Assembly (NCBI GenBank): GCA_001604135.1
Contig: LVAT01000008.1
Location: 235,898 to 299,897, forward strand
Source: Clostridiales bacterium Firm_14
Lineage (GTDB): Bacteria > Bacillota > Clostridia > Saccharofermentanales > Saccharofermentanaceae
Length of the DNA: 64,000 nucleotides
Direction: 5' to 3'
Both the position numbers and the translations under genes were made by a program. The notes beneath the pieces were generated by a model, which was given only the letters and a program-made list of their open reading frames with translations, was not told the origin of the DNA and did not search any database. Below are positions 18,192-27,002 of this stretch, one piece after another (position 1 is the first letter of the stretch; the number at the start of each line of letters is the position of its first letter).

Positions 18192-18866
18192 ATGAAAAGA
18201 ATTTTGATCGTCGAAGATGAACCGGAGATAAGGCAGCTTCTAGCGAGCTACCTTGTCAATGAAGGATATTCCGTCTCGGAAACAGAGGACGGAGTAACTG
18301 CCATCGAGCTTTTCTCCAAGGAGAAGTTCGATCTTCTGATCCTGGATATAATGATCCCGAAGATCGACGGCTACGGTGTCTGCGAATTCGTTAAGAAGAA
18401 ATCCGATGTGCCTGTCATATTCCTTTCTGCCCTGGATGACGAACGGTCTATGGTAAAAGGATATGATTCGCTTGCAGATGATTATGTAACCAAGCCCTTC
18501 TCCATGCCTGTTTTCCTGCGCAAGGTAAAGGCAGTCCTAAGGCGTGACAGGCCTTTAACAGGCGAGGAACATCAGCAATTCACATATAAAGATATTGTCA
18601 TGATCCCTGACATGATGAAGGTCACGGTCAGTGGCAGAGAAGTTGAACTTACTTCCAAAGAGTTTGATATTCTTCTGGTGCTTATTAAAAATCCCGGGCG
18701 CGTTTACACAAGAGAACTGCTCCTGGAAATGCTCTGGGATTACGATTCGCTGGTAGATGAGCGTATAGTCGACAGCCATATCAAGAACCTCCGTCATAAG
18801 GTTGGCGAGGGTATAATCGAAACTGTAAGAGGCCGCGGATACCGTGTCGCACAAGAGGATAACTGA
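18192..18866 (+). CDS. OmpR-type response regulator (second system)
   Basis: The 224-residue protein has a receiver domain with VEDEPEIR, the acceptor Asp in LLILDIMIPKIDG, and the Lys in DDYVTKPFS. It also has a C-terminal winged helix with SKEFDILLVL and the DSHIKNLRHKV recognition helix. It belongs to the VanR/VncR-like subgroup, but no van genes are present. The start lacks a recognisable ribosome site. A TATAAT at 18180-18185 ends only 6 bp before the ATG, so the mRNA may be leaderless. The partner kinase starts inside its last codons. Confidence 0.92.
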   Translation: MKRILIVEDEPEIRQLLASYLVNEGYSVSETEDGVTAIELFSKEKFDLLILDIMIPKIDGYGVCEFVKKKSDVPVIFLSALDDERSMVKGYDSLADDYVTKPFSMPVFLRKVKAVLRRDRPLTGEEHQQFTYKDIVMIPDMMKVTVSGREVELTSKEFDILLVLIKNPGRVYTRELLLEMLWDYDSLVDERIVDSHIKNLRHKVGEGIIETVRGRGYRVAQEDN

Positions 18867-20295
18867 CAGATTATCATTTAAGGTCTTCGTGATCACTTTC
18901 ACCGTACAGGTCCTGTTCGGTATCCTGATCTATGCCGTGCTTTATAATGCCACTCCGCTCAGCTGGAACATGGTCCAGAGGACCGAGATGGAAAAGAAGT
19001 TCGCAGGGCTTGCCGAAGAACTCAATAAGGTCGAATTCAAAGAGTGCGGGCCTCTGGTCGATGATTTTATACTTACCAACGACTGCCATATTGTCTTCTA
19101 TAAGGGATTAAAGGCTAACTGGAATGCGCTTCCGGCAGTCCTTCCGACTTCGGATTATGCGGTAATGACAAGAACCGATGTAAAAAAGCTCATCAATGAC
19201 GAAGACGAAGATGAGATGAATCTGTATACTTCGAGAAATGTTTTTTTCAAGACGGGTAAAGTCCGTGAATATACCGTTGTCTGCATATGGTCACAAAAAG
19301 GCGAAAATGTTCTTTGGGAAGCCTTGAAGAAGACTCTGCCGGTGATCATTGCCGCAATTGTCTTTGTATCGCTTATCTGTTCCATTATTTATACTCTGCT
19401 GTTCGCCAGGCCGGTCCAGAAACTCTCAGCGATATCGAGCAGAATCGCGAATATGGATTTTGCCGTGAAGAGCAGATCCAAAAGACACGATGAGATAGGC
19501 GATCTCGGGCGCGATCTTGATGATCTCTCGTCAAGTCTTGATGAGACCATAACGAGCCTCAATAAAAGGACTCAGGAGCTGGAACGGGAGATCGAGCATG
19601 TTAACGAATTAGAGAGGCAGAAGGATGTCTTTTTCGCTGCCGCATCGCATGAGCTTAAAACCCCGATAACAATAGCACAGGGCCAGGTGCGCGGCATGAT
19701 GGACGGCATTGAGCCTTATAACGATCTTGATACGTATCTTCCGAAAACCCTCTCGTCTCTAAAGCGCATGGAATCACTTATCAATGAGATCCTTACGGCG
19801 TCAAGGATGCAGGCCGAGAACGAGATCGAATTCATGAAGGTCGATCTCGGATCATTGCTTAGAAAGCGTCTTGATGAGATGAAAGAACTTCTGGAAATAA
19901 GGGGGATAACTCTTGAATCGGAGATCGGCAGCGGTCTGTTCTTCGAAGGTAATCAGGAACTTACATCCATGGCTTTGGGATCTTTCCTTTCGAATGCGGT
20001 ATTCTACAGTTCAGAAGGATCTTCCGTAAAGGTCACTGCCCGGAAGGAAAACGGAAATATCATAACGGAGATACGCAACACGGGTTCACATATCAGCGAA
20101 GAGGACCTTCCGCATCTTTTCGAAGCCTTCTACAGGACTGACAGTTCAAGGAGCAGAAGAAACGGCGGCTCCGGTCTGGGATTATATCTCGGAAAACTTA
20201 TAATCGAGCGCGAGAACGGCACTGTCGCTCTCGGAAATGACGGCGATGATGTCGTTGCCGATATTATTCTTCCTGCCTCCACAGAAAATCCATAA
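18844..20295 (+). CDS. Sensor histidine kinase with extracellular domain and HAMP
   Basis: The 483-residue kinase has two transmembrane helices (about 13-35 and 165-187) that flank an extracytoplasmic sensor of about 125 residues. A HAMP domain, a coiled coil (SLNKRTQELEREIEHVNELE) and a HisKA domain with the phospho-acceptor in AAASHELKTPITIAQG follow. The ATPase domain has NAVFYSSEG, the short G1 box NTGSHISEEDLP and GGSGLGLYLGKLI. The GTG start at 18844 overlaps the response-regulator gene by 23 bp, with GGATAA-type purines nearby, so the two form an operon. The ligand is unknown; VanS/VncS-like kinases respond to envelope stress. Confidence 0.9.
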   Translation: MSHKRITDRLSFKVFVITFTVQVLFGILIYAVLYNATPLSWNMVQRTEMEKKFAGLAEELNKVEFKECGPLVDDFILTNDCHIVFYKGLKANWNALPAVLPTSDYAVMTRTDVKKLINDEDEDEMNLYTSRNVFFKTGKVREYTVVCIWSQKGENVLWEALKKTLPVIIAAIVFVSLICSIIYTLLFARPVQKLSAISSRIANMDFAVKSRSKRHDEIGDLGRDLDDLSSSLDETITSLNKRTQELEREIEHVNELERQKDVFFAAASHELKTPITIAQGQVRGMMDGIEPYNDLDTYLPKTLSSLKRMESLINEILTASRMQAENEIEFMKVDLGSLLRKRLDEMKELLEIRGITLESEIGSGLFFEGNQELTSMALGSFLSNAVFYSSEGSSVKVTARKENGNIITEIRNTGSHISEEDLPHLFEAFYRTDSSRSRRNGGSGLGLYLGKLIIERENGTVALGNDGDDVVADIILPASTENP

Positions 20296-20391
20296 AGCAT
20301 CCAAAAAGGATTCAATTTGCTTTGTTATATTCAGTTCAGGAAGCCCGCAAAGAGGGCTGCAAGATCATGATGTATCAAGGGGGAAAACGGA

Positions 20392-21183
20392 ATGAAAAAA
20401 ACTTGTGTTGCTTTGCTCGCGGTCATTATGAGCTGTGTGTTTATGGCGTCGTGTCAGAAACCGGCAGCGAAGGAGACAACAGCATCTTCTGATCCGGATG
20501 CTGCTTTGGAAGATGACGGTATTTCTGCCGGCGATAGGATTGTGTTCGGCAATTATCCTCAAAGGAAAGTCCCCGGAACAGATACATACGACACTGAACC
20601 TATTGAATGGCGTGTGCTTGAGATACGTGACGGAAATGCGCTTGTTATCTCGGAATACCTGCTTGATGCGACCGTATACTACTATGACATGGCAGATGTT
20701 ACATGGGAGAAAAGCTCTTTGCGGAAATGGTTAAACAGCACGTTTTACGATAAGGCATTTTCAGATAGCGAGAAGAGCCTGATACTGACTTCGAAGATAC
20801 AGAATAAGGATAACCCGTTGTACGGGACACCGGGCGGCAATGACACCGAAGATAATGTGTTTTGCCTGAGCCTTGAGGAAGCACAGCAGTATTTCAAAGA
20901 TGCTGATGACCGCAGGGCTGCACCGACGGATTATGCTCTGAAGAATGGTGCAGCGGTAAGTGATGACTGCAAACTCCCCAATGGTATGAAGACCGGCTGG
21001 TGGTGGCTCCGTTCTCCGGCGTCTTCTCCCAACAGAGCAGCGGATGCTGACTGTTACGGCAATATTGATACCCGGAAAAACTCTGACGGAGTAGACGGTG
21101 ATATTGTTTTCGCAGAGTCCAACTGTGTGCGTCCTGCCATTTGGATCTCGCTCTCGGATAGCATCAAAAAATCAGATAAATAA
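20392..21183 (+). CDS. Secreted lipoprotein with a DUF6273-like domain
   Basis: This 263-residue predicted lipoprotein has the lipobox FMASC at about residue 21. After a short linker, the body has the pattern seen in DUF6273 proteins: IVFGNYPQR, IEWRVLEI, ALVISEYLLDA, WEKSSLRKWLNSTFYDKAF, then WWWLRSPA and CVRPAIWISL near the end. This fold is thought to be related to sulfatase-modifying/C-type-lectin-like modules and has no known enzymatic role. It lies between a sensor kinase and a beta-lactamase-like lipoprotein, 17 bp before the latter, so the two lipoproteins are probably co-expressed. GGGGG precedes the ATG. Confidence 0.8.
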   Translation: MKKTCVALLAVIMSCVFMASCQKPAAKETTASSDPDAALEDDGISAGDRIVFGNYPQRKVPGTDTYDTEPIEWRVLEIRDGNALVISEYLLDATVYYYDMADVTWEKSSLRKWLNSTFYDKAFSDSEKSLILTSKIQNKDNPLYGTPGGNDTEDNVFCLSLEEAQQYFKDADDRRAAPTDYALKNGAAVSDDCKLPNGMKTGWWWLRSPASSPNRAADADCYGNIDTRKNSDGVDGDIVFAESNCVRPAIWISLSDSIKKSDK

Positions 21184-21200
21184 CTAGAGGAGGGAATAAT

Positions 21201-22313
21201 ATGAAAGAAAAGGTTCTAAAACGCATAACCAAATTATCCTCGGCGCTTCTTATCATTTCGATTTTCTTATCACTAGCCGGATGCGCTAAAGAGGATGATT
21301 CTAAAAATCCGCTTAAGAACATTCAGCTTACGGAAGAAGAGAGAAGATGGACCAATCCTGATAATCAATATGAAGATCTTCTCCTGGTCTACGGTAAAAA
21401 GAAATGCAAAGGCACATTTGTTGTTGCAACAGATGATGATATTGTTTGTCTGTACGCCGAGAATGCAACGGAAAAGGACGGAAAGACTCTCGAATCCCAG
21501 AATACGGTTTATGATATAGCTTCCTGCAGCAAGGTTTTTACCGCGGTATCGATCCTTCAGCTTCAGGAAAAAGGAAAGCTTGATATCAATGATACGATCG
21601 ACAAGTATTTTCCTGACTATCCTGAAGGTAAAAGAATAAAGATCTATAATCTCCTTCACATGAACTCCGGAATCCCGGATTATCTTAATGAGCCTGCTCT
21701 CTTCTTCGGATTGGAAGGCGATGCCCTGGATGACCGACTTCGCGACCTTTACAGTGACAGGATCTCTGATGAGGAATTGCTGAATACGATGTATAAGGCA
21801 CCTCTGCTTTATGAACCGGGATCTGCGATGACTTACAGCAATACCAATTACAAGCTGCTTGCCTACATAATCGAAAAAGTATCCAAGATGAAGTATTGTG
21901 ATTATCTGAAGAAATATATCTTCAAGCCTTGCGGAATGACTAATTCCTATGCCATGAGAGTGGATAAATACACATACGTTCCGATCGATTATAAAGAACA
22001 GCTGGAATTCGGAGCGGTTGATGAACACGGCTATTCGATGTCGCCTAACAGCGAACGTGGAGACGGCGGAGTCTGCACTTGTCTTACTGATTTTCTGGCA
22101 TTTGACCGCGCGCTTTTCAATGGTAAGCTCCTCAATGAGGAATCCATGAAGATATTGCTTCACAACGATAAAGGCTACTGCTGCGGCCTGATGGACGGCA
22201 AAGGCCTGGGATACAACCACACAGGCGGAGGGTTTACGGCAACCTCCAGAAACGAGATCTTAAACTCGGATAAATTCGGTCACGTTTACATCATCATGTT
22301 AGAACATTACTGA
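21201..22313 (+). CDS. Class-C beta-lactamase-like serine hydrolase lipoprotein
   Basis: The 370-residue predicted lipoprotein carries the lipobox SLAGC. It has the catalytic motifs of the serine beta-lactamase/DD-peptidase superfamily: the nucleophile Ser108 and Lys111 in SCSK, Tyr-x-Asn in YSNTNYKLL, and HTGG near the C-terminus in place of KTG. LLHMNSGIPDY is another family landmark. Members of this group act as D,D-carboxypeptidases, esterases or peptidases on cell-wall or peptide substrates. Actual beta-lactam resistance cannot be inferred. Its place next to sensor kinases and a BceAB-like exporter suggests an envelope-stress role. Confidence 0.88.
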   Translation: MKEKVLKRITKLSSALLIISIFLSLAGCAKEDDSKNPLKNIQLTEEERRWTNPDNQYEDLLLVYGKKKCKGTFVVATDDDIVCLYAENATEKDGKTLESQNTVYDIASCSKVFTAVSILQLQEKGKLDINDTIDKYFPDYPEGKRIKIYNLLHMNSGIPDYLNEPALFFGLEGDALDDRLRDLYSDRISDEELLNTMYKAPLLYEPGSAMTYSNTNYKLLAYIIEKVSKMKYCDYLKKYIFKPCGMTNSYAMRVDKYTYVPIDYKEQLEFGAVDEHGYSMSPNSERGDGGVCTCLTDFLAFDRALFNGKLLNEESMKILLHNDKGYCCGLMDGKGLGYNHTGGGFTATSRNEILNSDKFGHVYIIMLEHY

Positions 22314-22320
22314 TCTATTC

Positions 22321-22445
22321 CAATTAAGGATTTGTTGCCTTCCGAAGGGACAATAAAAGCAACATTTGAGGCAACATTGCTAATGTTGCCTTATTTGTTG
22401 CTTCTCGGCGGACAGAAAGAGCAACATTTGAAGCAACATACTTTT
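22321..22445. repeat. Cluster of GCAACA/TGTTGC inverted and direct repeats
   Basis: The 278 bp between the serine hydrolase and the ABC ATPase contain no gene. They hold an array of TTGTTGCC and GCAACAT words. AGGCAACATT-gct-AATGTTGCCT is a perfect 10-bp-arm hairpin, extended outside by AAGCAACA/TTGTTGCTT. The segment GCAACATTTGAGGCAACAT recurs about 63 bp later as GCAACATTTGAAGCAACAT. It may be a terminator, an operator array or a small palindromic repeat. Confidence 0.6.
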
Positions 22446-22591
22446 ATACAAAGACTTATATATTTGACTTCTTTTCCGGCATATACGAAAATGTGACAGA
22501 CTTGTTAGATTTGCGTAAGCAGAAGTTAAGGAATGGTTTGGAAGGCAATCATATACTGTGGCCATCAAACCAAGGAAAGGAATTAAGAATA

Positions 22592-23353
22592 ATGAGTCTG
22601 CTTGAAGCAAAGAATATCAAAAAGGTATATAAGACAAGATTCGGAGGTGCTTCTGTCGAGGCACTTAAGAATGTCAGTTTTACTGTCGAGAAGGGCGAGT
22701 ATGTCGCCATCATGGGTGAGTCCGGTTCAGGAAAGACCACACTTCTTAACATCATCGCTGCCCTTGACAGAGCAACTGAAGGAACAGTTATCCTTGATGG
22801 CATGGATCTTTCCAAAGTAAAGGACAAGGACGTTGCAAAATTCAGAAGAGATAATTTAGGTTATGTTTTCCAGGAGTTCAATCTCCTTGATACATTCTCT
22901 TTGGAAGATAATATCTATCTTCCTTTAGTACTGGCAGGCAAAAAGCATGCCGAGATGAAGCAGAGACTTGACGGTATCGCGGGAACCTTAGGCATTTCCG
23001 ATCTGTTAAAGAAGTATCCTTATGAGGTATCCGGCGGTCAGAAGCAGAGAGCAGCTGTTGCAAGAGCTCTTATCACAAACCCGAGGATCATCCTCGCAGA
23101 CGAGCCTACCGGAGCTTTGGATTCCAAGTCATCTGACGAACTTCTTGCACTCTTTAAGAAGGTCAACCAGATGGGACAGACGATCCTCATGGTTACACAC
23201 TCCACAAAGGCTGCATCCAATGCATCACGCGTCCTCTTCATAAAGGACGGAATGATCTTCCATCAGATCTATAAGGGACAGGCAACAGATCAGCAGATGT
23301 ATCAGTCAATAAGCGATACACTGACACTTCTCGCTCAGGGAGGTGACAACTGA
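22592..23353 (+). CDS. ABC transporter ATP-binding protein (BceA-like)
   Basis: The 253-residue ATPase belongs to the MacB/BceA-type exporters. It shows Walker A GESGSGKTT, the Q-loop in FQEFNLLDTF, the signature VSGGQKQR, Walker B ILADEPTGALDS and the H-loop VTHST. It powers the FtsX-like permease encoded next, with overlapping stop and start (TGATG). The complex should detect and remove cell-wall-active antimicrobial peptides and signal to the BceS-like kinase upstream. The ATG at 22592 follows AAGGAAAGG; an upstream in-frame start at 22493 gives a non-conserved extension and was rejected. Confidence 0.95.
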   Translation: MSLLEAKNIKKVYKTRFGGASVEALKNVSFTVEKGEYVAIMGESGSGKTTLLNIIAALDRATEGTVILDGMDLSKVKDKDVAKFRRDNLGYVFQEFNLLDTFSLEDNIYLPLVLAGKKHAEMKQRLDGIAGTLGISDLLKKYPYEVSGGQKQRAAVARALITNPRIILADEPTGALDSKSSDELLALFKKVNQMGQTILMVTHSTKAASNASRVLFIKDGMIFHQIYKGQATDQQMYQSISDTLTLLAQGGDN

Positions 23354-25389
23354 TGAAGGCCGGTTTCTATCCCAAGATGGCCGTCAGCGGAATGCGCAAG
23401 AACGGCCGGCTTTATGTGCCGTATATTGCGGCATGCATCCTGATGGTTGCGATGTTTTACATCATGCACCTTTTAGGCTTTTCCGAAATGCTCGAAGGTT
23501 TTACGGGTGCAGGAACAGCAAGAGATATATTAAAGCTCGGATCAGCCGTAATAGCGGTATTCGGAACTATTTTCCTGTTCTATACACAGTCCACGCTTAT
23601 TAAGGGGAGACTTAAGGAATTCGGTCTTTACAGCGTGCTCGGAATGAATAGGAAAAATCTCAGTAAGATCATATTTTTCGAGACCTTGATCACATGGTTC
23701 ATTTCAATTACCGCAGGTCTTGCAATCGGCATCGGATTGTCCAAGCTTGCTGAGCTGGGCTTCAGAAAGATGTTAGCCCTTGAATCCAGCTATAAGTTTG
23801 TTGTCAGCGGAGAGTCAATATACTTCACTCTTCTCTTATACACTTTTATCTTCTTCCTGATCTTCCTCAATGCGGCAAGACTCGTAAGGTTCTCCAGAAC
23901 TATCAATCTTATCAATTCCGATAAGGCTGGCGAGAAGCCCCCGAAGGCAAACTGGTTCGTAGGTATCTTGGGCCTCTTTATCCTTCTGACAGGTTATGGA
24001 ATCGTGCTCATGATCAAGACTCCTCTGCAGGCACTTGCGATGTTCTTTGTTGCCGTGATCCTCATCATTATCGGAACATATCTTGTGCTCATCGCAGGCT
24101 CTGTTCTGCTCTGCAGGATCCTTCAGAAGAACAAGAGATACTACTACAAGACAAACCACTTCGTATCAGTATCCTCAATGGCATACAGAATGAAGAGAAA
24201 CGGTGCGGGTCTTGCATCCATCTGCATCCTTCTTACCATGGTCCTCGTAATGATGTCATCTACATCATCCTTGTATCTTAACAGGGAAGATGTTCTTCAG
24301 AATCATTACCCGAGACAGCTTAATGCTTCTGCCAGCAATTACGGTTATTCGGAAAGCTATACGGAAACAGCTAAAAGACTTGAGAAAGAGGTCATTGAGA
24401 AGGCTCATGAATTCGGCGCAGAGACCACGAATGACATCTCTCTTTCCTGCTGCAGTTTTTCAGGTTATATGGAAAACGGCAGACTCCGTGTCGATATAGA
24501 TCCGTTTACAATGGGAACAAGCATCAATTTCGATAATGTTGCTACTGTTTATTTCATTGATCTTGAGGATTACAACAGGATAACCGGAAAGAATGTTGTC
24601 CTTGGCAAGGATGAAGCGCTCGTTGGCGTCAGCGGCAATATTCCGGTTGAAGACAGCATCTGTATCGGTGATGAGACATTCAAGGTCGCAAAGAGGATCG
24701 ATGCCAGAGCAGATGAACTGAAGTACATCGGATTAAATGAAGTCGTATCTACGATCACGCTTGTTGTCGATGATCTCGGTGAGACAGCTTCACGCTATTC
24801 CGGTCTTAAAGATTCAAGAGGCGATACAATGCTTATGTGGCAGTGGAACTTCGCTTTCGATACCAACCTTGATGAAGATAAACAGGCAGAACTCGGAAAA
24901 ATCCTCGCAAAACATATCAGAGATGATCTTTATCCGAAGGAGCAGGATTATTTCAGAGTCGTCTGCGAGAGCAGAGTTGAACAGCGCAGCGATTTCGTCA
25001 GGACATTCGGAGGACTGTTCTACCTGGGTATTCTGTTAAGCATCATATTCCTTGTATCCTGCGTGCTTATCATCTACTATAAGCAGATCTCTGAAGGATT
25101 CGAAGACCAGGGAAGATTCGGCATCATGCAGAAGGTCGGAATGACAAAGGAAAACATCAAGAAGAGCATCAATTCACAGATGCTCACGGTATTCCTTATT
25201 CCTATCATATTTGCGTGCGTCCACTTAGCTGCCGTGCTGCCGATCATCCATAAGCTCTTAAAGCTCTTTGGCCACAACAATATGCCTTTGCTCCTTTTAA
25301 GTGCAGGAATCTGCGTGCTCGTATGCGGAATCTTCTATGCGGTGATCTATAAGCTCACATCTAACGCATACTACAAGATCGTATCGTAA
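23353..25389 (+). CDS. ABC transporter permease (BceB-like, FtsX domains)
   Basis: The 678-residue permease has about ten membrane helices and the two FtsX domains of BceB-type transporters. A first set of helices (about 20-270) is followed by a large extracellular domain (about 320-550) and then three C-terminal helices. The extracellular loop is the expected ligand-binding and sensing part. The sequence FGLYSVLGMNRKNLSKI is the conserved cytoplasmic coupling region, and FGIMQKVGMTKENIKKSI is its second copy. Function and partners are as for the ATPase gene it overlaps. Confidence 0.93.
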   Translation: MKAGFYPKMAVSGMRKNGRLYVPYIAACILMVAMFYIMHLLGFSEMLEGFTGAGTARDILKLGSAVIAVFGTIFLFYTQSTLIKGRLKEFGLYSVLGMNRKNLSKIIFFETLITWFISITAGLAIGIGLSKLAELGFRKMLALESSYKFVVSGESIYFTLLLYTFIFFLIFLNAARLVRFSRTINLINSDKAGEKPPKANWFVGILGLFILLTGYGIVLMIKTPLQALAMFFVAVILIIIGTYLVLIAGSVLLCRILQKNKRYYYKTNHFVSVSSMAYRMKRNGAGLASICILLTMVLVMMSSTSSLYLNREDVLQNHYPRQLNASASNYGYSESYTETAKRLEKEVIEKAHEFGAETTNDISLSCCSFSGYMENGRLRVDIDPFTMGTSINFDNVATVYFIDLEDYNRITGKNVVLGKDEALVGVSGNIPVEDSICIGDETFKVAKRIDARADELKYIGLNEVVSTITLVVDDLGETASRYSGLKDSRGDTMLMWQWNFAFDTNLDEDKQAELGKILAKHIRDDLYPKEQDYFRVVCESRVEQRSDFVRTFGGLFYLGILLSIIFLVSCVLIIYYKQISEGFEDQGRFGIMQKVGMTKENIKKSINSQMLTVFLIPIIFACVHLAAVLPIIHKLLKLFGHNNMPLLLLSAGICVLVCGIFYAVIYKLTSNAYYKIVS

Positions 25390-25412
25390 GCTTACGGAAC
25401 ATATATTATCTG

Positions 25413-25450
25413 ACAGGGCTGTCCCACAAAAGGGGCGGCCCTGTTGCTTA
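25413..25450 (+). terminator. Hairpin after the BceB-like gene
   Basis: ACAGGGCTGTCCC pairs with GGGGCGGCCCTGT around ACAAAA. The T-run is weak (TGCTT), so termination efficiency is uncertain. The next gene has its own strong ribosome site. Confidence 0.5.
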
Positions 25451-25533
25451 TGCAGATAAAATCTGTTTGAGAAATGCCTTCTGTTGCGGTATCCTAACCG
25501 TTAAGGGAAAGATTATTTCGGAGGGATCCTCAG

Positions 25534-26088
25534 ATGAAAGAACGCATGGCAGCGAATGCATCAACGGTGTTTTTCAAGGTCATTGTGGCAGTAACGCTAT
25601 TGTTGGGCGCGGCCGCTGCGATCTTCGGGAACGTATCAGCTATGCCTGCGGGAACATTTCTTGTTCCGTCTTTTCTCGAGTCGTTAAGGAGTTATTATCT
25701 CTTTAATACGATCTCTCAGTGTCTGTCGGTCCTGTCAGTGCTTATGATCGTTACCTGTATCCTTACCTTGTTCATCGGAAACAAGATAGTCTCTCTTTCT
25801 ATCATTGCCGGTGATCTCCTGATCTTCGGGTTCTTATTTACGGCTGCAGTTCCATATTTCAAAAAGCCTGAGGTCATTAAAGCTAAGCTTGCAGATGCAG
25901 ATTACCGGTACGGCCAGTATGGAACGGATAAATATGACCTGTATTTTGATAACGGTGTGGTGGTCAGTATCCCCGCTGATAAATATGAATATGGTTCCAA
26001 AGGCAAATCATACTATGTCGTAATGTGTGGTGACAAAGGGCTCGGAGTATTCGATGCAAGTAAATACCAGTATTCTCCAGAATCATGA
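25534..26088 (+). CDS. Small membrane protein of unknown function
   Basis: I do not recognise this 184-residue protein. It has about three or four hydrophobic helices in residues 10-110 (KVIVAVTLLLGAAAAIF, then a helix near 60-80, and FGFLFTAAVPYF). A short soluble C-terminal part follows with YDLYFDNGVVVSIP and ends in KGLGVFDASKYQYSP. CGGAGGG sits 8 bp before the ATG. Its stop overlaps the methyltransferase start by ATGA, so the two are translationally coupled and presumably linked in function. Confidence 0.75.
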   Translation: MKERMAANASTVFFKVIVAVTLLLGAAAAIFGNVSAMPAGTFLVPSFLESLRSYYLFNTISQCLSVLSVLMIVTCILTLFIGNKIVSLSIIAGDLLIFGFLFTAAVPYFKKPEVIKAKLADADYRYGQYGTDKYDLYFDNGVVVSIPADKYEYGSKGKSYYVVMCGDKGLGVFDASKYQYSPES

Positions 26089-26870
26089 ATGAAGTAAACA
26101 GAACACTATATATACCTTTATACGGAAAATCCTTTGTCAGCAGGCAGGGGATCATTCTCCATGACGCAAAGGCCGAAGAAATATGGGAAAAGGAAGGGTT
26201 CGGTCTTAAGGGCCGATCCGCATCCAAATGGCTTGCATATAACATGGCCATGCGCGCACGGGCGTTTGATGACTGGACTGATTCCATGCTCGAAAAGGAT
26301 CCGGACTCAATCGTTATCCATATCGGATGCGGCCTGGACAGCAGGTGCCTTAGAGTAAAACAGCAGTATAAGAATTGGATCGATTGTGATTTCCCTGATG
26401 TCCTTGCTGTACGCAGAATGTACTATGAGGAGACAGAATGCTATCACATGATGGAATTGGATGCTACGGATACTGAAAGGATAAAGGCTCTTCCTGACAG
26501 TGATTCTGCAGTCATCGTGCTTGAAGGCATCAGCATGTATCTGACAAATCCTCAGCTGCGTGACCTCTTCTCGGCATTGAAGCAGAAGTACGGCAGGATC
26601 AATGTACTCATGGATATCTATACCGTGCGCGGCGCTGAAGCATCAGAGAAAAAGAATCCCATAAACGATGTCGGTGTCACAAAGACATACGGAGTTGATG
26701 ACATAGACGGCCTGCTTGCCGGTACCGGTGTAAAGAAGCTCTCCGAGCATTCATTTACTCCGGCTTATCTCATTGAAGAGCTCAGACCTATAGAAAAGGG
26801 CTTCTTTAAGATACTTTTCACCGGCAAGACTTACGGAAAATATTACCGCCTTTACGAACTTGTTTCCTGA
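26085..26870 (+). CDS. SAM-dependent O-methyltransferase (leucine carboxyl methyltransferase family)
   Basis: The 261-residue protein matches the LCM/Tcm-P family of class I methyltransferases. It has the glycine-rich SAM site IHIGCGLDSRCLRV, the following WIDCDFPDV acidic residues, HMMELDATD, and VLEGISMYLTN. Such enzymes methylate carboxyl or hydroxyl groups of small molecules in polyketide-type pathways. No biosynthetic cluster is visible here, so the substrate is unknown. It is translationally coupled to the small membrane protein upstream. Confidence 0.88.
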   Translation: MNEVNRTLYIPLYGKSFVSRQGIILHDAKAEEIWEKEGFGLKGRSASKWLAYNMAMRARAFDDWTDSMLEKDPDSIVIHIGCGLDSRCLRVKQQYKNWIDCDFPDVLAVRRMYYEETECYHMMELDATDTERIKALPDSDSAVIVLEGISMYLTNPQLRDLFSALKQKYGRINVLMDIYTVRGAEASEKKNPINDVGVTKTYGVDDIDGLLAGTGVKKLSEHSFTPAYLIEELRPIEKGFFKILFTGKTYGKYYRLYELVS

Positions 26871-26942
26871 CGTTCATATGAACTCTTGCCCAAAAGCATA
26901 TATTAAGCCTTGTAATTAATAGTTTTCCCTAAAAAAAGTTGA

Positions 26943-26948
26943 TATAAT
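26943..26948 (+). promoter_or_regulatory. -10 box of the FecR/second-messenger locus
   Basis: TATAAT lies 55 bp before the first FecR gene in an AT-rich stretch after an A-run. No clear -35 was found at 16-18 bp. Confidence 0.4.
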
Positions 26949-27002
26949 TATTCTTAGTGATAGAATTTCTCAGTTTGGAATAATAAAAGGAAGGGATGTT
27001 AT

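Noticed and set aside
21273..22220. 315-codon minus-strand frame opposite the serine hydrolase gene
   Set aside because: The plus strand carries clear SxxK, YxN and HTGG motifs; the reverse frame has no recognisable domain.
18192..22313. Vancomycin-resistance locus
   Set aside because: The regulators are VanRS/VncRS-like, but no vanHAX-type ligase, dehydrogenase or dipeptidase genes are present, and the beta-lactamase-like gene is a generic serine hydrolase.
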